Positions 43,415 to 54,179 of a stretch of DNA of 64,000 bases are shown here, in pieces. The notes beneath the pieces are model-generated. The model had not been told where the DNA came from. It saw only the letters and a program-made list of their open reading frames with translations, and did not search any database. The DNA comes from Adiantum capillus-veneris. Lineage: Eukaryota; Streptophyta; Polypodiopsida; Polypodiales; Pteridaceae. Position numbers and translations under genes: made by a program. The DNA is taken from positions 76,283,910 to 76,347,909 of the forward strand of contig CM043960.1 of NCBI GenBank assembly GCA_014529385.2, given 5' to 3'. Positions within the stretch are counted from its first letter, which is position 1. Every line of letters begins with the position of its first letter.

Positions 43415-43925
43415 AGGCATTGTTTTCCAATAATTTGATTGTGAAAGTTAATGCTCGTGTGTCCTTCAAGGCTTCAAGCTTGGACCATTGTGCTGTGTAT
43501 CTTTTCCTTTTGTAAGCTTCTTTGCTTTTCTATTATATCACTCACTTTTTATGGTAACTAGTTTGCCTTGATTGCTTCACTTTGTATATGGTAAGACGTA
43601 AAGAAGTGATAGTAGTGTGGATTTTACCGCATGGCTCCACAACATCTCTCCTTGAAGCTTTTGCCAATCTATGACCTCGCATCACAAAGAAGATTTTGCA
43701 TTAAAAGATGCATGGATGTGAAAATTTTCACATTATAATAAAGATGGATTTCGTGCATTGCGATGCTTGTGCCCAAAAACAAGAAAAAGAAAAACCCATA
43801 CATATGTATGGTGTGGAGTTGGCACCGTTCTTCACATTTATAATAATATCATAGGGGACGTGTCCTTCCCCCGTCACTTTTATCCCTCTAAAGGAGGACT
43901 TATGCTTCTCCTCCGGTATTGGAAG

Positions 43926-45233
43926 TGTTGGCACTGCTTGCTTGCAATGAGTGATATAAGTTTGGTGCCTACGAAATGTCGTACACAATTTGTTAGGCTT
44001 TTTGAAGTTATTTTAAGATGCTTCTTTTCAAAGTTCCTTTCGAAAGGGTGTGCACATGCTAGGTATTGCAAGCCGATACGGCTCCAAATTCTGACGTGGC
44101 ATCAAGATTCTAGCCGTTGCGTTTTGTGCGTTAAAGTAGAGTAGCGAACACAGTTGGCCGTTGCGTCTGCATGTATTCCGGGAAGTTTTTGCATTCGCTA
44201 CCAAGCAAAAGACCTGACTTTACACAAACAAGTGAAAGGGTCACGAATGCTTTCTAAAAATTAAGAAAGTGTTAGTCATTAAGGTTGAGTTTAACTGGAA
44301 TTGGTGTTCTGGAAAGGATTGCCTTAGCTTAGCCTTGAGCCGGTTGAAAATTGAGACTAGCCGGTTGCAAACCATGGTAAAGGGAAGAAAAACGATGAAT
44401 TATGTGAGAAAATAGTTCAAAAATCTTGCAAATGTATGCTAGTATTTCTAGTTCGCTTCTTTGTGATGAGGAGGAAATTTGGCCGACGGTCGCTTAATAA
44501 AAGAGACTTTCTCGAATAGTGATTAGAAGCAATTGATAGAATGCAAGAAAAGTTAAGCCATGTGAGGCTTTGAAATGAATTGTGAAATAAAAAGAACTCA
44601 TCAATGTGTGTGTGTATCTATAGAATTTACTAGAATTATGCAAGGTGAAGATTCACGTTAACATTCTAAAACAATAGAATTCAAGAAAAGTCAAGACATG
44701 TAGGGATGTGAAATGAAGGGTGAAATGAAAAGATCCATGTACTATTTTAAAGCTCAAATAACATTTAAAGAATGTCTCGATCATCAATGAAAACATTGAA
44801 AGTATGTCTCGATCATCACTGAAAACATTGAAAGATGATTGAAAACATTGAAAGTATGGCTAACCCAACACTCCTCTGAGGTTTCTTTTAGAAAGCTAAA
44901 AATGTTGCTTTTTGGCCTGCCCAAAGGGCAAAGGCTATAGCGATGCATTGTCTTTTTGCTGACTCAAAATTTTTTTATTTATTTTGTTCATTTTGTTTAT
45001 TTTCAAGCATTTTTTGATAGGCAAAAAATGTTGGTTGGTTGAAGTAAGATAGTGGGCACTCATTTAGATGATTGGAACTCATTTCTAAGAGTGGGACAAA
45101 CTATTGAAAATCAGAGACTCTGCTTTTCCTCGTAAGCCTATGTACATTTAATGCAAGCCTTAAAGATTAGAAGTGGAGAGATTACTCAGTGGAGGGATTC
45201 AGAGGAAAGTAGGCCTATGTGGGATACAATTTT
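43926..45233. other. intergenic; small ~30-base repeat at 44774-44857
   Basis: No gene. GTCTCGATCATCAATGAAAA is followed by near copies, with the phrase GAAAACATTGAAAG occurring three times between 44774 and 44857. Confidence 0.5.
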
Positions 45234-45694
45234 GGGAAAATTATCAAAATACCCCTCTAATTTGAGGAAATTCCCAAAATACCCCCGATATTTTGTCATA
45301 AATTCCCAAAATGCCCTTCAAATTTTTCAAAATTCCCAAAATATCCCTGGTTGTGAGAGTAAATTTCTCCAAAATAATTCTTTTGTTAGGTCTTCACAAG
45401 AAGAGTGATTGTCTATCGGACAAGATACTAAACTACAATTTGAGTTGGTTATGTAGGCTTTGGAGATGAATTGCTTCATTATTTTTAGACATAATTGACT
45501 TTTTTGCAATGGTAACTAGTGACATTACATGCTGAGCACTCAAAAATGGATCTCAATTGTCAAAAACGAATGACGATTAGAAAATCTTGAACAATCCAAC
45601 CAAAGTAGATACAAGGGTATTTTGGGAATTTTTGAAATTTGAGGGGTATTTTGGGAATTTCCTTAAATTAGAGGGGTATTTTGGTAATTTTCCC
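45234..45694. mobile_element. MITE-like element with periodic terminal inverted repeats (461 bases)
   Basis: Left end GGGAAAATTATCAAAATACC and right end reverse complement GGGAAAATTACCAAAATACC. The inverted match extends through CCCTCTAATTTGAGGAAATT on the left versus the CTCTAATTTAAGGAAATT form on the right. Each arm is itself periodic: an AATTCCCAAAATACCCC-type word repeats about every 30 bases, four times on the left (45234 to ~45352) and three times on the right (~45612 to 45694). The ~260-base interior has no coding capacity. No clear target duplication (TACAATTTT left, TACGGGGAC right), so family assignment (Mutator- or hAT-like) stays open. Confidence 0.8.
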
Positions 45695-46175
45695 TACGGG
45701 GACCTTCATTACAAGCATACTAGCCTGCAGCTGGTGTGATAGTTGCGATGGGCAGGAGCAAATTGGCCATGGCAGTAGCTGGCAAGTAGAGGCTGCACGG
45801 GCAAGTGGCTTCAAAAGCTGCATGGAAGCACGCAGGAGTGAGGAGAGGAGAGATGGACTGCCTCTCTCTCTCTCTCTCGTTTTGTCTTCAACGGTTCAAC
45901 CAAGCAGGCTGTTGCGACAACAAGAGAGAGGGGCATGACCGACTTTCAAGGCAAGGCGAGAGTGGGAGCGGTGTTAGAGCACAGCTAGAGAGGTGTTGGG
46001 GTGGCCGGTATGTACTGAGGGCATGCGCATCTGCATGCTGTGGGCAACAAAGTTCACACAGTCGCAAGCTATGGTGGAGGGCCGAGGCACGCGGAGAGGG
46101 AAAGACTTTATCAACATGAATGATTGGTAGGGTAGGCTATGTGATAATTGACCCCAATTCTCAAAAAATTCCCAA
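45695..46175. other. intergenic, no gene recognised
   Basis: Comparatively GC-richer DNA with open frames (45681-46119) but no known domain. Confidence 0.4.
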
Positions 46176-46218
46176 TCTCTCTCTCTCTCTCTCCCCCCCC
46201 CCCCCCCCCCCCCCCCCC
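46176..46218. repeat. (CT)n followed by a 27-base C homopolymer
   Basis: CT 46176-46192, then an uninterrupted C run of about 27 to 46218. Lengths here are prone to sequencing error. Confidence 0.9.
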
Positions 46219-47103
46219 AACCCCAAAATCCAGAAGCTACTCTTTGTGCGTGTGGGTGAAGCAAACAACAATTAGAGACACCCAGATCTTGAAAACGACA
46301 ATGAGCAAGGGTTTTGGTTCGGGCTCCGAAACCCTGCAGGCATGCATTTCTCTCCAAGGTACTGGTCAAGCACTCATATTAACAATTCATTGGAAGCCCG
46401 AAGTTCATGTGATGGGCATTTGGCGAGCATCTGATTCTGACACTTAGTGTAATGAGCAGATCGACTACAGTTTTCTATGATTAGCAGAAACCCTAACCAG
46501 CTGCACTATCTAGGAGTTTCAAGTTCTTAGCAAAAATCAGTGCGCGTTTCGGTTGGTGTTCTCATGGACTGTATAAGTTATTTGGGTTCAATCAATGTGA
46601 CGGTGTGTACTTGTTTTTGCAAATTACAATAATAAAAGCTTCTATCAATGCACCTTGTTACTTGTTGGTTATTAGCTGATGATGCACTACCCACAGAAAG
46701 TTCTGCGCATATGTAGGCATTTGCTTACGTGTAGAGGTAATTGCTCAGCAGAGTAGAGGAGGCAGGAGGGGAGGGGGCATTTAGGCAGACGAAGGCATGG
46801 ATGCGATGGAAGTTGGGGTGATAGCACAGAGGACGTTGGTGATGAGGGGCGGGTAATGTTTATTTTACTTCTACGAGTATGAACCTGCAGGCTTCGCTCA
46901 AAGAGTTTTGTGAGGAAATTAAGTGCTTGTTTTTCCTCGAGTGTGGATTCTGGTAGTGGGCAGTTCAGGTCACTGTCATGCACGCAGTGAGCATGCCATG
47001 TGAAATAGTTTCAACGAGGCCAGACGCAGTGCATTGAGTTGATGTTGTCCATAAGGTGGTACATGCACGGTGCCTTGTGGACAGCTTCTTCTCAAGCCTC
47101 TAT
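46219..47103. other. intergenic, no gene recognised
   Basis: A plus frame at 46300-46445 (GFGSGSETLQACISLQGTGQ...) and a minus frame at 46687-46983 look protein-like in places, but I recognise no family. Confidence 0.35.
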
Positions 47104-47272
<169 letters not shown>

Positions 47273-47599
47273 GCAATATACGTGCGTGACCTGCAACAAC
47301 ATCAACCAATGAATTGCATGTCTATGCATGGAATTTTGGTATAGAGTTGGCCTCCAGGTTCATATGCGGAACATCTGGGTTGGTCACGAGTATCAAGAAA
47401 AATAGTCGGGTAAATGATAAGTGCGGCATCACGAGCCCTTCCACATGTGTGATCATGTGAGCAATAGTCTAATGAACTCTTCAGTGTGGAGATTGTTCTA
47501 GATCTTCAATTAACAGCTACATGAACCTAATTATCTTGTAGGTTGCTCTTCCAAGCTCAAGTATTTACTTTTGCACAAGGCTAGGAGTTGCATAATGTC

Positions 47600-48235
47600 A
47601 CTCGAGTATGCCACTTCAAACCCTTCTCTCCGGGAGGTGTGGCCGTGGACACTAGCAGTACGCTCCTTTATGCATACACTAGTCTCTTTGACACTGTGTT
47701 GGACTCAGCATTTTATGTGTTGGCCTACCTTAACTGTAGCAAGCTTCATGTCAAGGTGTCCGCCATTGGCTGGTCCTCCCATGACAAATCGACACTAGAT
47801 GCGGATCATGTCACCATGGAAAATGTGGGTGCCTACAATATATAGCAATCTCCTTGGTCCCATTGTCCACAACACGAGCACCCCTACACACCAACCTCGC
47901 TTGCCCATCAAAACCTTCATTTTGGAGCTCTTTAGTGAAGATTTGAAAGTCGGTCCTGCATGCAGTGACCCGACATTATGGCCTCTTTCTGAGCCTCACT
48001 GGCTCTGGTCAAGCCTGGCGTGGATGAGGACAACACATCACATATTGCTCTAGATAGGATGTGCAGCATCGCCAAGCCAATTAATGCTCTACCATCCAAC
48101 CAGGCATGCTCTGTTATGAGCCTAACACCGGCGTTCCCAACCACACCTCCTACGCTTTTGATGCCTATTACTAGGTCATCGGTGCCTCTCTAGACATTTG
48201 TACCTTTGGCAGGGCAGCAATTGTTACGACCACCA
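47600..48235 (+). pseudogene. glucan endo-1,3-beta-glucosidase (GH17) C-terminal half with X8/CBM43 domain, decayed
   Basis: The frame from about 47600 reads FSPGGVAVDTSSTLLYAYTS, FDTVLDSAFYVL, VKVSAIGWSSHD, TMENVGAYN. This matches the C-terminal part of plant GH17 beta-1,3-glucanases (GVVD..L.Y.NLFD, V.VSETGWPS, ENA..YN). The nucleophile Glu of SETGW reads Ala/Ile here, so activity is lost. A frameshift near 47840 moves the reading into the next frame (YSNLLGPIVHN, PIKTFILELFSEDLKVGPA). From about 48105 a third stretch gives CYEPNTGVPNHTSYAFDAYY, a stop, then CTFGRAAIVTTTNP, a clear X8 (CBM43) callose-binding module. The catalytic N-terminal half is missing on the left, beyond the AG tract. 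The ancestral enzyme would be cell-wall or plasmodesmal and act on callose. Confidence 0.85.
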
Positions 48236-49361
48236 ACCCCAGAGATTTTTCTCATTCAGATAGCACTTGATTGCCCAATCTTGCTAATTGATGATCTTTG
48301 GCAGGTGATTATGGGAGGAGCCTTTTCTCGAGAAGATAAGTAGTATTTTCTAGGCATTAGAAAGTTTCTTGTGATATTGATGCATTTTATGTGTTGCTGA
48401 TGCATTGCTCGTTCTTTCGCTCTTGGTGTTGATGACATGCTCTCTTTAATTTGTCTCGGCATGTTGAATTCCATGTTTTTTGGAAGGTTGTAACATCACT
48501 GTCTCAAGGAACGGTACCCTATCATGCATGGGCCAGCAACACATCGGTGGATGGTAGTGGCAACCATGGCAGCAATTGGGCCAACTTTGAAAGCATGCCC
48601 CAAGTTCCAACACCCTGCGCTATTAATTTTTGGACTAATTGTATCTTGACTAGCATGGCCATTATGCTAGGCTTCACTTGTAACCACGTCATGGATCTAG
48701 TTGCATCAGTCAAGGACTTCCATAAGAAAAGATAACGGGTATGGACTTTGGCTACCAGCTGTGGCGATTGAATGTTAGTCCATGGCAGCCCCAATATGGT
48801 GTACTCTTTGAAAGCACAATTTTGTAACGCGTTTCCTTCCCACATAACAATACTAGGCTTTTGCCACAATTTTGCAAGAGTGACCAAGGTCCTCAATCGA
48901 ATACTTGTATCCAATATCATAATAATGGTGGACTCACTTAACAAGAGTGGCAATTCTTTGTGGACTCTTCCACATTGTCTCCTATCTATATCCATGTTGG
49001 TGATATGTATACATTTATTATACTTGTATGTGACCGACTACTAAATATTAGACTTGCATGTGCACAATACTTGTATGTGATATGTATACATTTATTATAG
49101 TTGCATGTGACCGCTGACAGATTATCAGACTTTCATGTGCACATTACTTCCCACCTATTGCCTCAGCACTAGGTGACAAGGGGTCTTAAATGAAGCCCCA
49201 GCCATGGGATCCGCGGTGGGGAAAAAAGAATATCGAGATGTACGGCACCGTCCGATTGGCAAAAAGTAAACAAAGACAAAGTTTGTAAACAAGGACAAGG
49301 GGAGGTGGGCGTCTGAGTTGGGTTATAGGTTTTATGTTTACCACCCAAGTCATGTGACGCG
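48236..49361. other. intergenic; unrecognised frames
   Basis: A plus frame at 48451-48735 and its antisense partner at 48522-48995 are the longest here; neither shows a known domain. GTATGTGATATGTATACATTTATTATA-type words near 48998 and 49073 form a ~75-base direct duplication (described by position). At 49154-49260 lies an arm that partly mirrors 49440-49560. Confidence 0.4.
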
Positions 49362-49430
49362 TGTGGGGCGAGGTGGTTAGACCATCAAGCTTGCAAGCGG
49401 TTGGTGTTGGGTTCGATTCGTGTAGCCACA
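49362..49430 (+). ncRNA. tRNA-like SINE head or tRNA pseudogene (candidate)
   Basis: A 69-base stretch starts TGTGGGGCGAGGTGGTTAGA and ends TGTAGCCACA. Its ends can pair (TGTGG with CCACA). It has an A-box-like GCGAGGTGGTTAGA (49368-49381) and a good B-box GGTTCGATTC (49410-49419) at normal pol III spacing. A T8 run follows at 49445-49452, which could terminate pol III. The anticodon and T stems pair poorly, so it is not a functional tRNA by eye. Sequence to about 49560 may be the SINE body. Confidence 0.5.
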
Positions 49431-49560
49431 AGGCTAGCCGCCATTTTTTTTGGACCGTCCATTGGCCTCGAGATTCCCACGGGGATCAACAACCGTTGAT
49501 CCCATCGCCCAGGGGTCTTACAAACCTCGTGTCACTTAGTGTTGAGGCACCTATTGTGAG

Positions 49561-50454
49561 TACTTTGTGTTTGCTAGAACAATGCTAAGCACATCAACTT
49601 GTTGTGTACTAAGTGTAATCATTCTCGTAATAAATTTTGTCTAGCTGGATCAAGGTTTTGATGATACTACACATGCCTTCAACAAGCGAGTCTATGTGAT
49701 TGCATTTGAAGAGAAGCCTTGGCTCCGTTTTTGCTTGCTAACTTTGACATTGCTCAAGCAACCTAGGACATTGTTGATATAATCATGTACCAATGTTTGC
49801 CCATGTCAATGTCTTGCATAATGTCACATGCTTACAACCACAATGATTTTAGTGATACTAGTTGAAACTTTGTGCTCCTTTCGAACCATACTTTAAACAG
49901 CTGAAAAATTTGTTATGAAAAACAAAGAGTTAAAAGCACACTCATAGTCTTTGCTTGTGAAAGAAAAAAATCATTCTCTCAATGATTGTTGCCATATGAT
50001 AATTTACCCTAGGGATCGATTGATTTGAAAAAAATGGCATTGACTTATTATGTCTCCAAAATTCTATTCTATTGATAATTTCCTTCCCCATGCTTCTCCA
50101 AAGCTCTTCATCAAGGAAAATCAAACTCGTACTCATGAATCGCACGTACCTCTTGCAGCTTCATTAGAAGGTGTTATAGCTGTTTTAGACATGTGACACA
50201 AAGGATAAGCGGAGGCTTGCCTTTGATATTTGGATAATCCATATTCCTATCAAGCCCTTATATATAGGGTTTTGGGTTAGGCTTCTCAACGAAGTTGGGG
50301 GATTGGTTGCAAGTAATGTTTCCTAGTGTCGCATACATAAATTTCACTCTTTGGATTTGTGTTCTAGTTTTGATGTGTTTTTATTTTCTTGTTATGGAAG
50401 TGATGATCCTTTAATTGACAAGATTATAGCACAATGTGACCATTGCATTTTATG
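49561..50454. other. intergenic, no gene recognised
   Basis: AT-rich; short frames only. Confidence 0.4.
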
Positions 50455-50508
50455 TTAGAATCTCGATTCTATTATCTATAATAATAGATAATAGAATCGA
50501 GATTCTAA
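50455..50508. other. perfect hairpin, 24-base arms and 6-base loop
   Basis: Left arm 50455-50478 (TTAGAATCTCGATTCTATTA plus TCTA) is the exact reverse complement of 50485-50508, with loop TAATAA. With one mismatch the pairing extends another 6-7 bases each side. It could be a foldback MITE relic, a small-RNA precursor or a cruciform; the sequence alone does not decide. Confidence 0.9.
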
Positions 50509-50619
50509 TATAAAATTGTGGAGACGTGATTGTAATCTTATATTGTTTATATGAACTGACAGTTTTGTTTGGTGCATCTCATTTTGGGAGGCCTCGTGAT
50601 TTTATCACTTGCGTGCTGG

Positions 50620-51410
50620 CCACATGTGCGAACCCTTTGAACCAAATAAAAATAACGCTTGCGTAAAGAAAGCTTTGCCAATAGCAACTGCGCATGAAGA
50701 CTTCAGCGAACAAGAAGGAGCGAAAGGTCTGCTGCTACAGCTCTCTCTCTCTCTCTCTCTACGCTCCAACTGACTCTTTCTCTCTTTCTCTTAGTATGTG
50801 TGAGAAATTCTCTCTCTCTCACACACACACACATACATATACACAGGTAGTGCTGCATTGGCAAGTTAATAACGGCCTTGTTTTTCAATCATTGCGATTG
50901 CGGAAGTTAATGCTCGCTTGTCCTTCAAGACTTGAGGCTTGGCCATTGTGTCATGTATTTTTTACTTTTGTAAGCTTCTTTGCTTTTCTATTATATTGCT
51001 CACTTTTCATGGTAACTAGTTTGCCTTGATTGCTTCACTATGTATAAGTAAAGAAGTGATAGCAGTGTGGATTTTATCGCATGGCGTAGCTTTTGATGAT
51101 GACACAATAGCATCTCTCCTGGAAGCTTTCGCCAATCTATGACCTCGCATCACAAAGAAGATTTTGCATTAAAAGATGCATGGACGTGAAAATTTGCACA
51201 TTATTATAAAGATGGAGAGAGATGTATTTTGTGCATTGCGACGTTCGTGCCAAAAAAAAGAAAAAAGAAAAGCCATACGTATATATTGTTTGAAGTTTGC
51301 ACCGTTCGCCACATTTGTAATAATATCGTAGGGAACGTACCTTTCTCGCCACTTTTATGCCTTCAAGTGTTGAGGGGCACTTATGCTTCTCCTCCGATAT
51401 TGAGGGACTT
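50620..51410 (+). repeat. dispersed repeat, copy 2
   Basis: Direct-orientation partner of 42870-43925, with shorter microsatellites (CT about 50743-50760, CA about 50820-50832). Confidence 0.8.
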
Positions 51411-51690
51411 TTTATTGCAAAAATATTGTAGTTGTATAAGGAAGAACTTATTACCGATGTTTTATAAAGACATGTATCATTCCACGTTGCCATGTCGTGG
51501 TGTATTGTTCGCCTATCTCTTTGTTGGACATAAGAAGTCCTTGTCACCTTCATCTAAAATCTTTTCAATAAAAATGATGTAAATTTATTGGTTTAAAGTA
51601 TACATGATGTAATCTAAGAACTTTTGAGATCACATTAGAGGAAATCAAACATGGAATATAAGTTTATTTTTGATATTTCGTCTGTATTGA

Positions 51691-52922
51691 TGTCATGTGA
51701 CATATCCAACCCTATGTGTCCGTGGACAAGCTACAACACGACAAGGGTTCAGTCAATCCAGTCAGTCTACATTTAGAAGTGATCTGACACTTTTGTGAGT
51801 CTATTCGTAGACCGTGCATGCCCAGTCACTTAGTGTAGATGCATATCCTCTGGTTGCATACAACATGATCATAAGCATTCCCATCAGAATCCATCAGGAG
51901 CATTTTTACAGTGCATAGACTTATTTTTCCTCTTTTTGATATTTTTCACTTATTATTTTTAAGTGACTTTTGTTGGAAAGTAGATAGGGCAATTTTGCTA
52001 AGATAATATATAAGCAAACCAGAGTTAGCACTTTCTGGCGGAAGAGGTAGCAAGAACTCAGTTCAACAGGCACCTCGGCAGGACCTCAACAAGCCTAGCA
52101 TTTTTGCACCTGCAAGAAGGTCTAGCGTTTTGCACCTAGATCAGCCAACGTTTTTGTATCTGTAGCAGCCTGGCGACAGCAGAAGACAGATCATCCCTAC
52201 CGTTAGCAGATTACACCAGCGGATCAGTAGCGTTTTTGCAGATCAAGACAAATCAACCCTAGCGTTTTTGCATCAGCCTGACCCCTCAACGTTTTTGCAG
52301 ATCTTCGCGACGGAATCAGCCCTAGACTTGGCGTTTTCAGTTTTTAGCAGTTAGAACCTGCAGAACAAGTCCCGAACCTCGCAGATCTCACCTTCCCGCA
52401 ACAGATTCTTGCCGCACGGTCAGATTCCGCAAGGTTTATAGATTCAGCCTGAAAAATGCAGATTTCAGCATCTGCGTTTTCAGTGCGTCGTCGTCGCATC
52501 GTCGTCACTGACTTTGTCATCGACATAGAGTCAAAATTCAGCAGATAAAGATTTGCAAATTTCAGCCATTAGCATTTTCAGATTTCAGTCCGTCTCGTCG
52601 TCGTTCTCATCGTCGTCGAGATTGTCGGCAAGTCCAAGCATTGTAGAGATTTGTGCAATCAATAGTAGACGGCTCTCGCCATAGAGAGTGGGGCCTTCGG
52701 AGGAGGGTTTTACAACATCCCTGGTGTCGTATTCTCTTCTCTCTCTATCTCTTAGACTCATGCACTTTCATGTACAATGTCGATTCACTTTGTTTGTGTC
52801 CATTGCACTCTCTCACTAAAGGAGCGAAAGGCTCTCCCTTCCATAAGTAAAAGGAACCTTGAGCACAGTTCGGAGCACTCATCTTGAGCAAAGTTCAAAC
52901 ATTCATTCCGCTACACCTAACA
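51691..52922 (+). repeat. 5' LTR of the LARD-like element
   Basis: TGTCATGTGACATATCC...CTACACCTAACA. TATATA near 52006-52011. The middle is packed with AGCGTTTTTGCA-type words (about eight between 52095 and 52300), interspersed with CAGATC and GTCGTCGTC runs. Confidence 0.94.
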
Positions 52923-52923
52923 T

Positions 52924-52935
52924 TGGTATTAGAGC
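52924..52935 (+). promoter_or_regulatory. primer binding site, one-base variant
   Basis: TGGTATTAGAGC, differing from the usual TGGTATCAGAGC by C to T. Still compatible with initiator tRNA-Met priming. Confidence 0.88.
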
Positions 52936-53299
52936 TTTGGTAGTATTGTGTATCACTCAAGGAAAGAACCACAAGAATCACAAGAATTTTTTTTTGCTTG
53001 TTGAGGTTGTACGAACCCAAGTTCACTTGGGCGTGTCGATTCCTAATCGTGTTTTTGAAGAGTGACAGGAATTCCAGAAAAGGACTTGTCTAGCTTTCCC
53101 TTGTGCCTCTTTTCACTCATTGAGAGCGGACCGTGCACTTAGCGGCAGGCCAATCGACGTGAGGTGGGAAAAAGCAACCTTGGTGTGAGCGCAAGGCCGC
53201 CAAGGGGTGCGCCCGCGGAAAAGAGCAGATCTCGGGTGAAGAGAAGATCCTTCTCTAACACAGATTGCAAGCGAAAGAAGAACCGCAAGAACTCAAGAC

Positions 53300-53410
53300 C
53301 CCCAAGAACCTAAGAACCCAAGTTCCTCGTGAACTTAAGAACCCAAGAACCCAAGAAGCCAAGTTCCTTGTGAACTTAGGAACCCAAGATCCACAAGAAC
53401 CCAAGATCAC
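53300..53410. repeat. AAGAACCCAAG leader repeat
   Basis: About three imperfect units (AAGAACCCAAGTTCCTCGTG, AAGCCAAGTTCCTTGTGAAC, AAGATCCACAAGAACCC) in the leader before the ORF. Confidence 0.8.
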
Positions 53411-53458
53411 AGTGTATGGTCATCACTCGAAGCGGAATGGATACTTCGCTCGGAGGTG

Positions 53459-53818
53459 ATGAGCATGAAAGAGAGAGACGAAGAAGAATTTTCCCCACCA
53501 GGAGGTTTTTTTGACCCTCCCCCTTCCCCATCTACGTCAAGGATTGCACTAACTCCTATGGAGGTTTTCGACAAGATGGTGATGGACATGAAGTTAGACC
53601 GCGAAGCACGAAAAACAGAAAGAGAAGCAGAAAGAAAGGCCTACGAAGAAAGAATGGAAGCCATAGATTGTGACTACGAAGAAAGCGTGGTAGTCATAGA
53701 GCGTAAGTACGACTTGGAAGCCAAAGAAAGTCAAGCCAAATTGGATCGTGAGAACAAAGAAAGTCAAGCCAAATTGAATCGCGAGAACAAAGAAAGAGAA
53801 GCAGAATTTGATCGCTAG
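53459..53818 (+). CDS. coiled-coil protein of the LARD-like element (119 residues), Gag-like candidate
   Basis: ATG at 53459 (a GTG precedes it in frame). A Pro/Phe-rich head (FSPPGGFFDPPPSPS) is followed by a long, highly charged heptad-like helix (about residues 35-119: TEREAERKAYEERMEAID, then KESQAKLDREN and KESQAKLNREN as a near-tandem repeat). Beyond the TAG at 53816-53818 the frame stays open for about 50 more codons (MKEFLRLFSIVEAQFAQKQEKE) to a TGA, so the ancestral protein was longer. No zinc knuckle or catalytic motif. Resembling proteins are common in plant LARD elements and may package RNA, but I recognise no named family. Confidence 0.6.
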   Translation: MSMKERDEEEFSPPGGFFDPPPSPSTSRIALTPMEVFDKMVMDMKLDREARKTEREAERKAYEERMEAIDCDYEESVVVIERKYDLEAKESQAKLDRENKESQAKLNRENKEREAEFDR

Positions 53819-53949
53819 AACAAGGCAAGACAAGAACAGAGCGACCAACACATGAAAGAGTTCTTGCGACTCTTTTCTATTGTGGAGGCGCAGTTTGCGC
53901 AGAAGCAGGAAAAGGAGACTCTCTCAGTCTCTTCTTCTCCAAAGCATGA

Positions 53950-54161
53950 CAATTTCTCACAAGCATGATGATTTGCATGAAGATGATGTGATTGTTCACA
54001 AGGATGATGTGTTAGTGGATACTTTCTCTAATGAAGCTAACCTCATTGTAGATTCGATCAATCACGAAGGATCGATCTTGGCTCTCGAGCCTAGGTCCAA
54101 AGAACCCCTTCAGGACAAACCGATCTTGGCTCTAGAGCCTAGGTCCAAAGAATCCTCATAG
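53950..54161 (+). pseudogene. acidic frame after the coiled-coil ORF, probably its frameshifted tail
   Basis: Reads HKDDVLVDTFSNEANLIVDS and then a duplicated LALEPRSKE motif, ending at TAG about 54161. It overlaps the end of the read-through frame of the coiled-coil ORF, which suggests one ancestral protein split by a frameshift near 53940-53970. Confidence 0.45.
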
Positions 54162-54179
54162 GAAGTATTATGTGTTCGC

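Larger units (their letters stand above)
42870..43925 (+). repeat. dispersed repeat, copy 1 (second copy at 50620-51410)
   Basis: Collinear with 50620-51410. Shared landmarks in order are AATAAAAATAAC, AAAGAAAACTTTGCCAATAG, the CT/CA tracts, GAAGTTAATGCTCG with TGTCCTTCAAG, GGTAACTAGTTTGCCTTGAT, GAAGATTTTGCATTAAAAGA, and a 3' part ending ACTTATGCTTCTCCTCCG. Copy 1 is longer because of expanded microsatellites and an inner triplication of TAGAGTAGAC..GTTTTCCAATCAT-type units. No ORF is clearly conserved between copies and no terminal repeats were found, so the class is unknown. Confidence 0.8.

Noticed and set aside
48451-48995. Overlapping sense/antisense frames of 94 and 157 residues as genes
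   Set aside because: No domain, no start context support, mutual overlap; most likely chance open frames beside the GH17 pseudogene.
49362-49430. Functional tRNA gene
   Set aside because: A and B boxes are present, but the anticodon and T stems do not pair well and no normal anticodon loop is evident.
53600-53815. Coiled-coil ORF as a host cytoskeletal or nuclear protein gene
   Set aside because: It lies entirely between a PBS and a PPT of an LTR element with exact target duplication.
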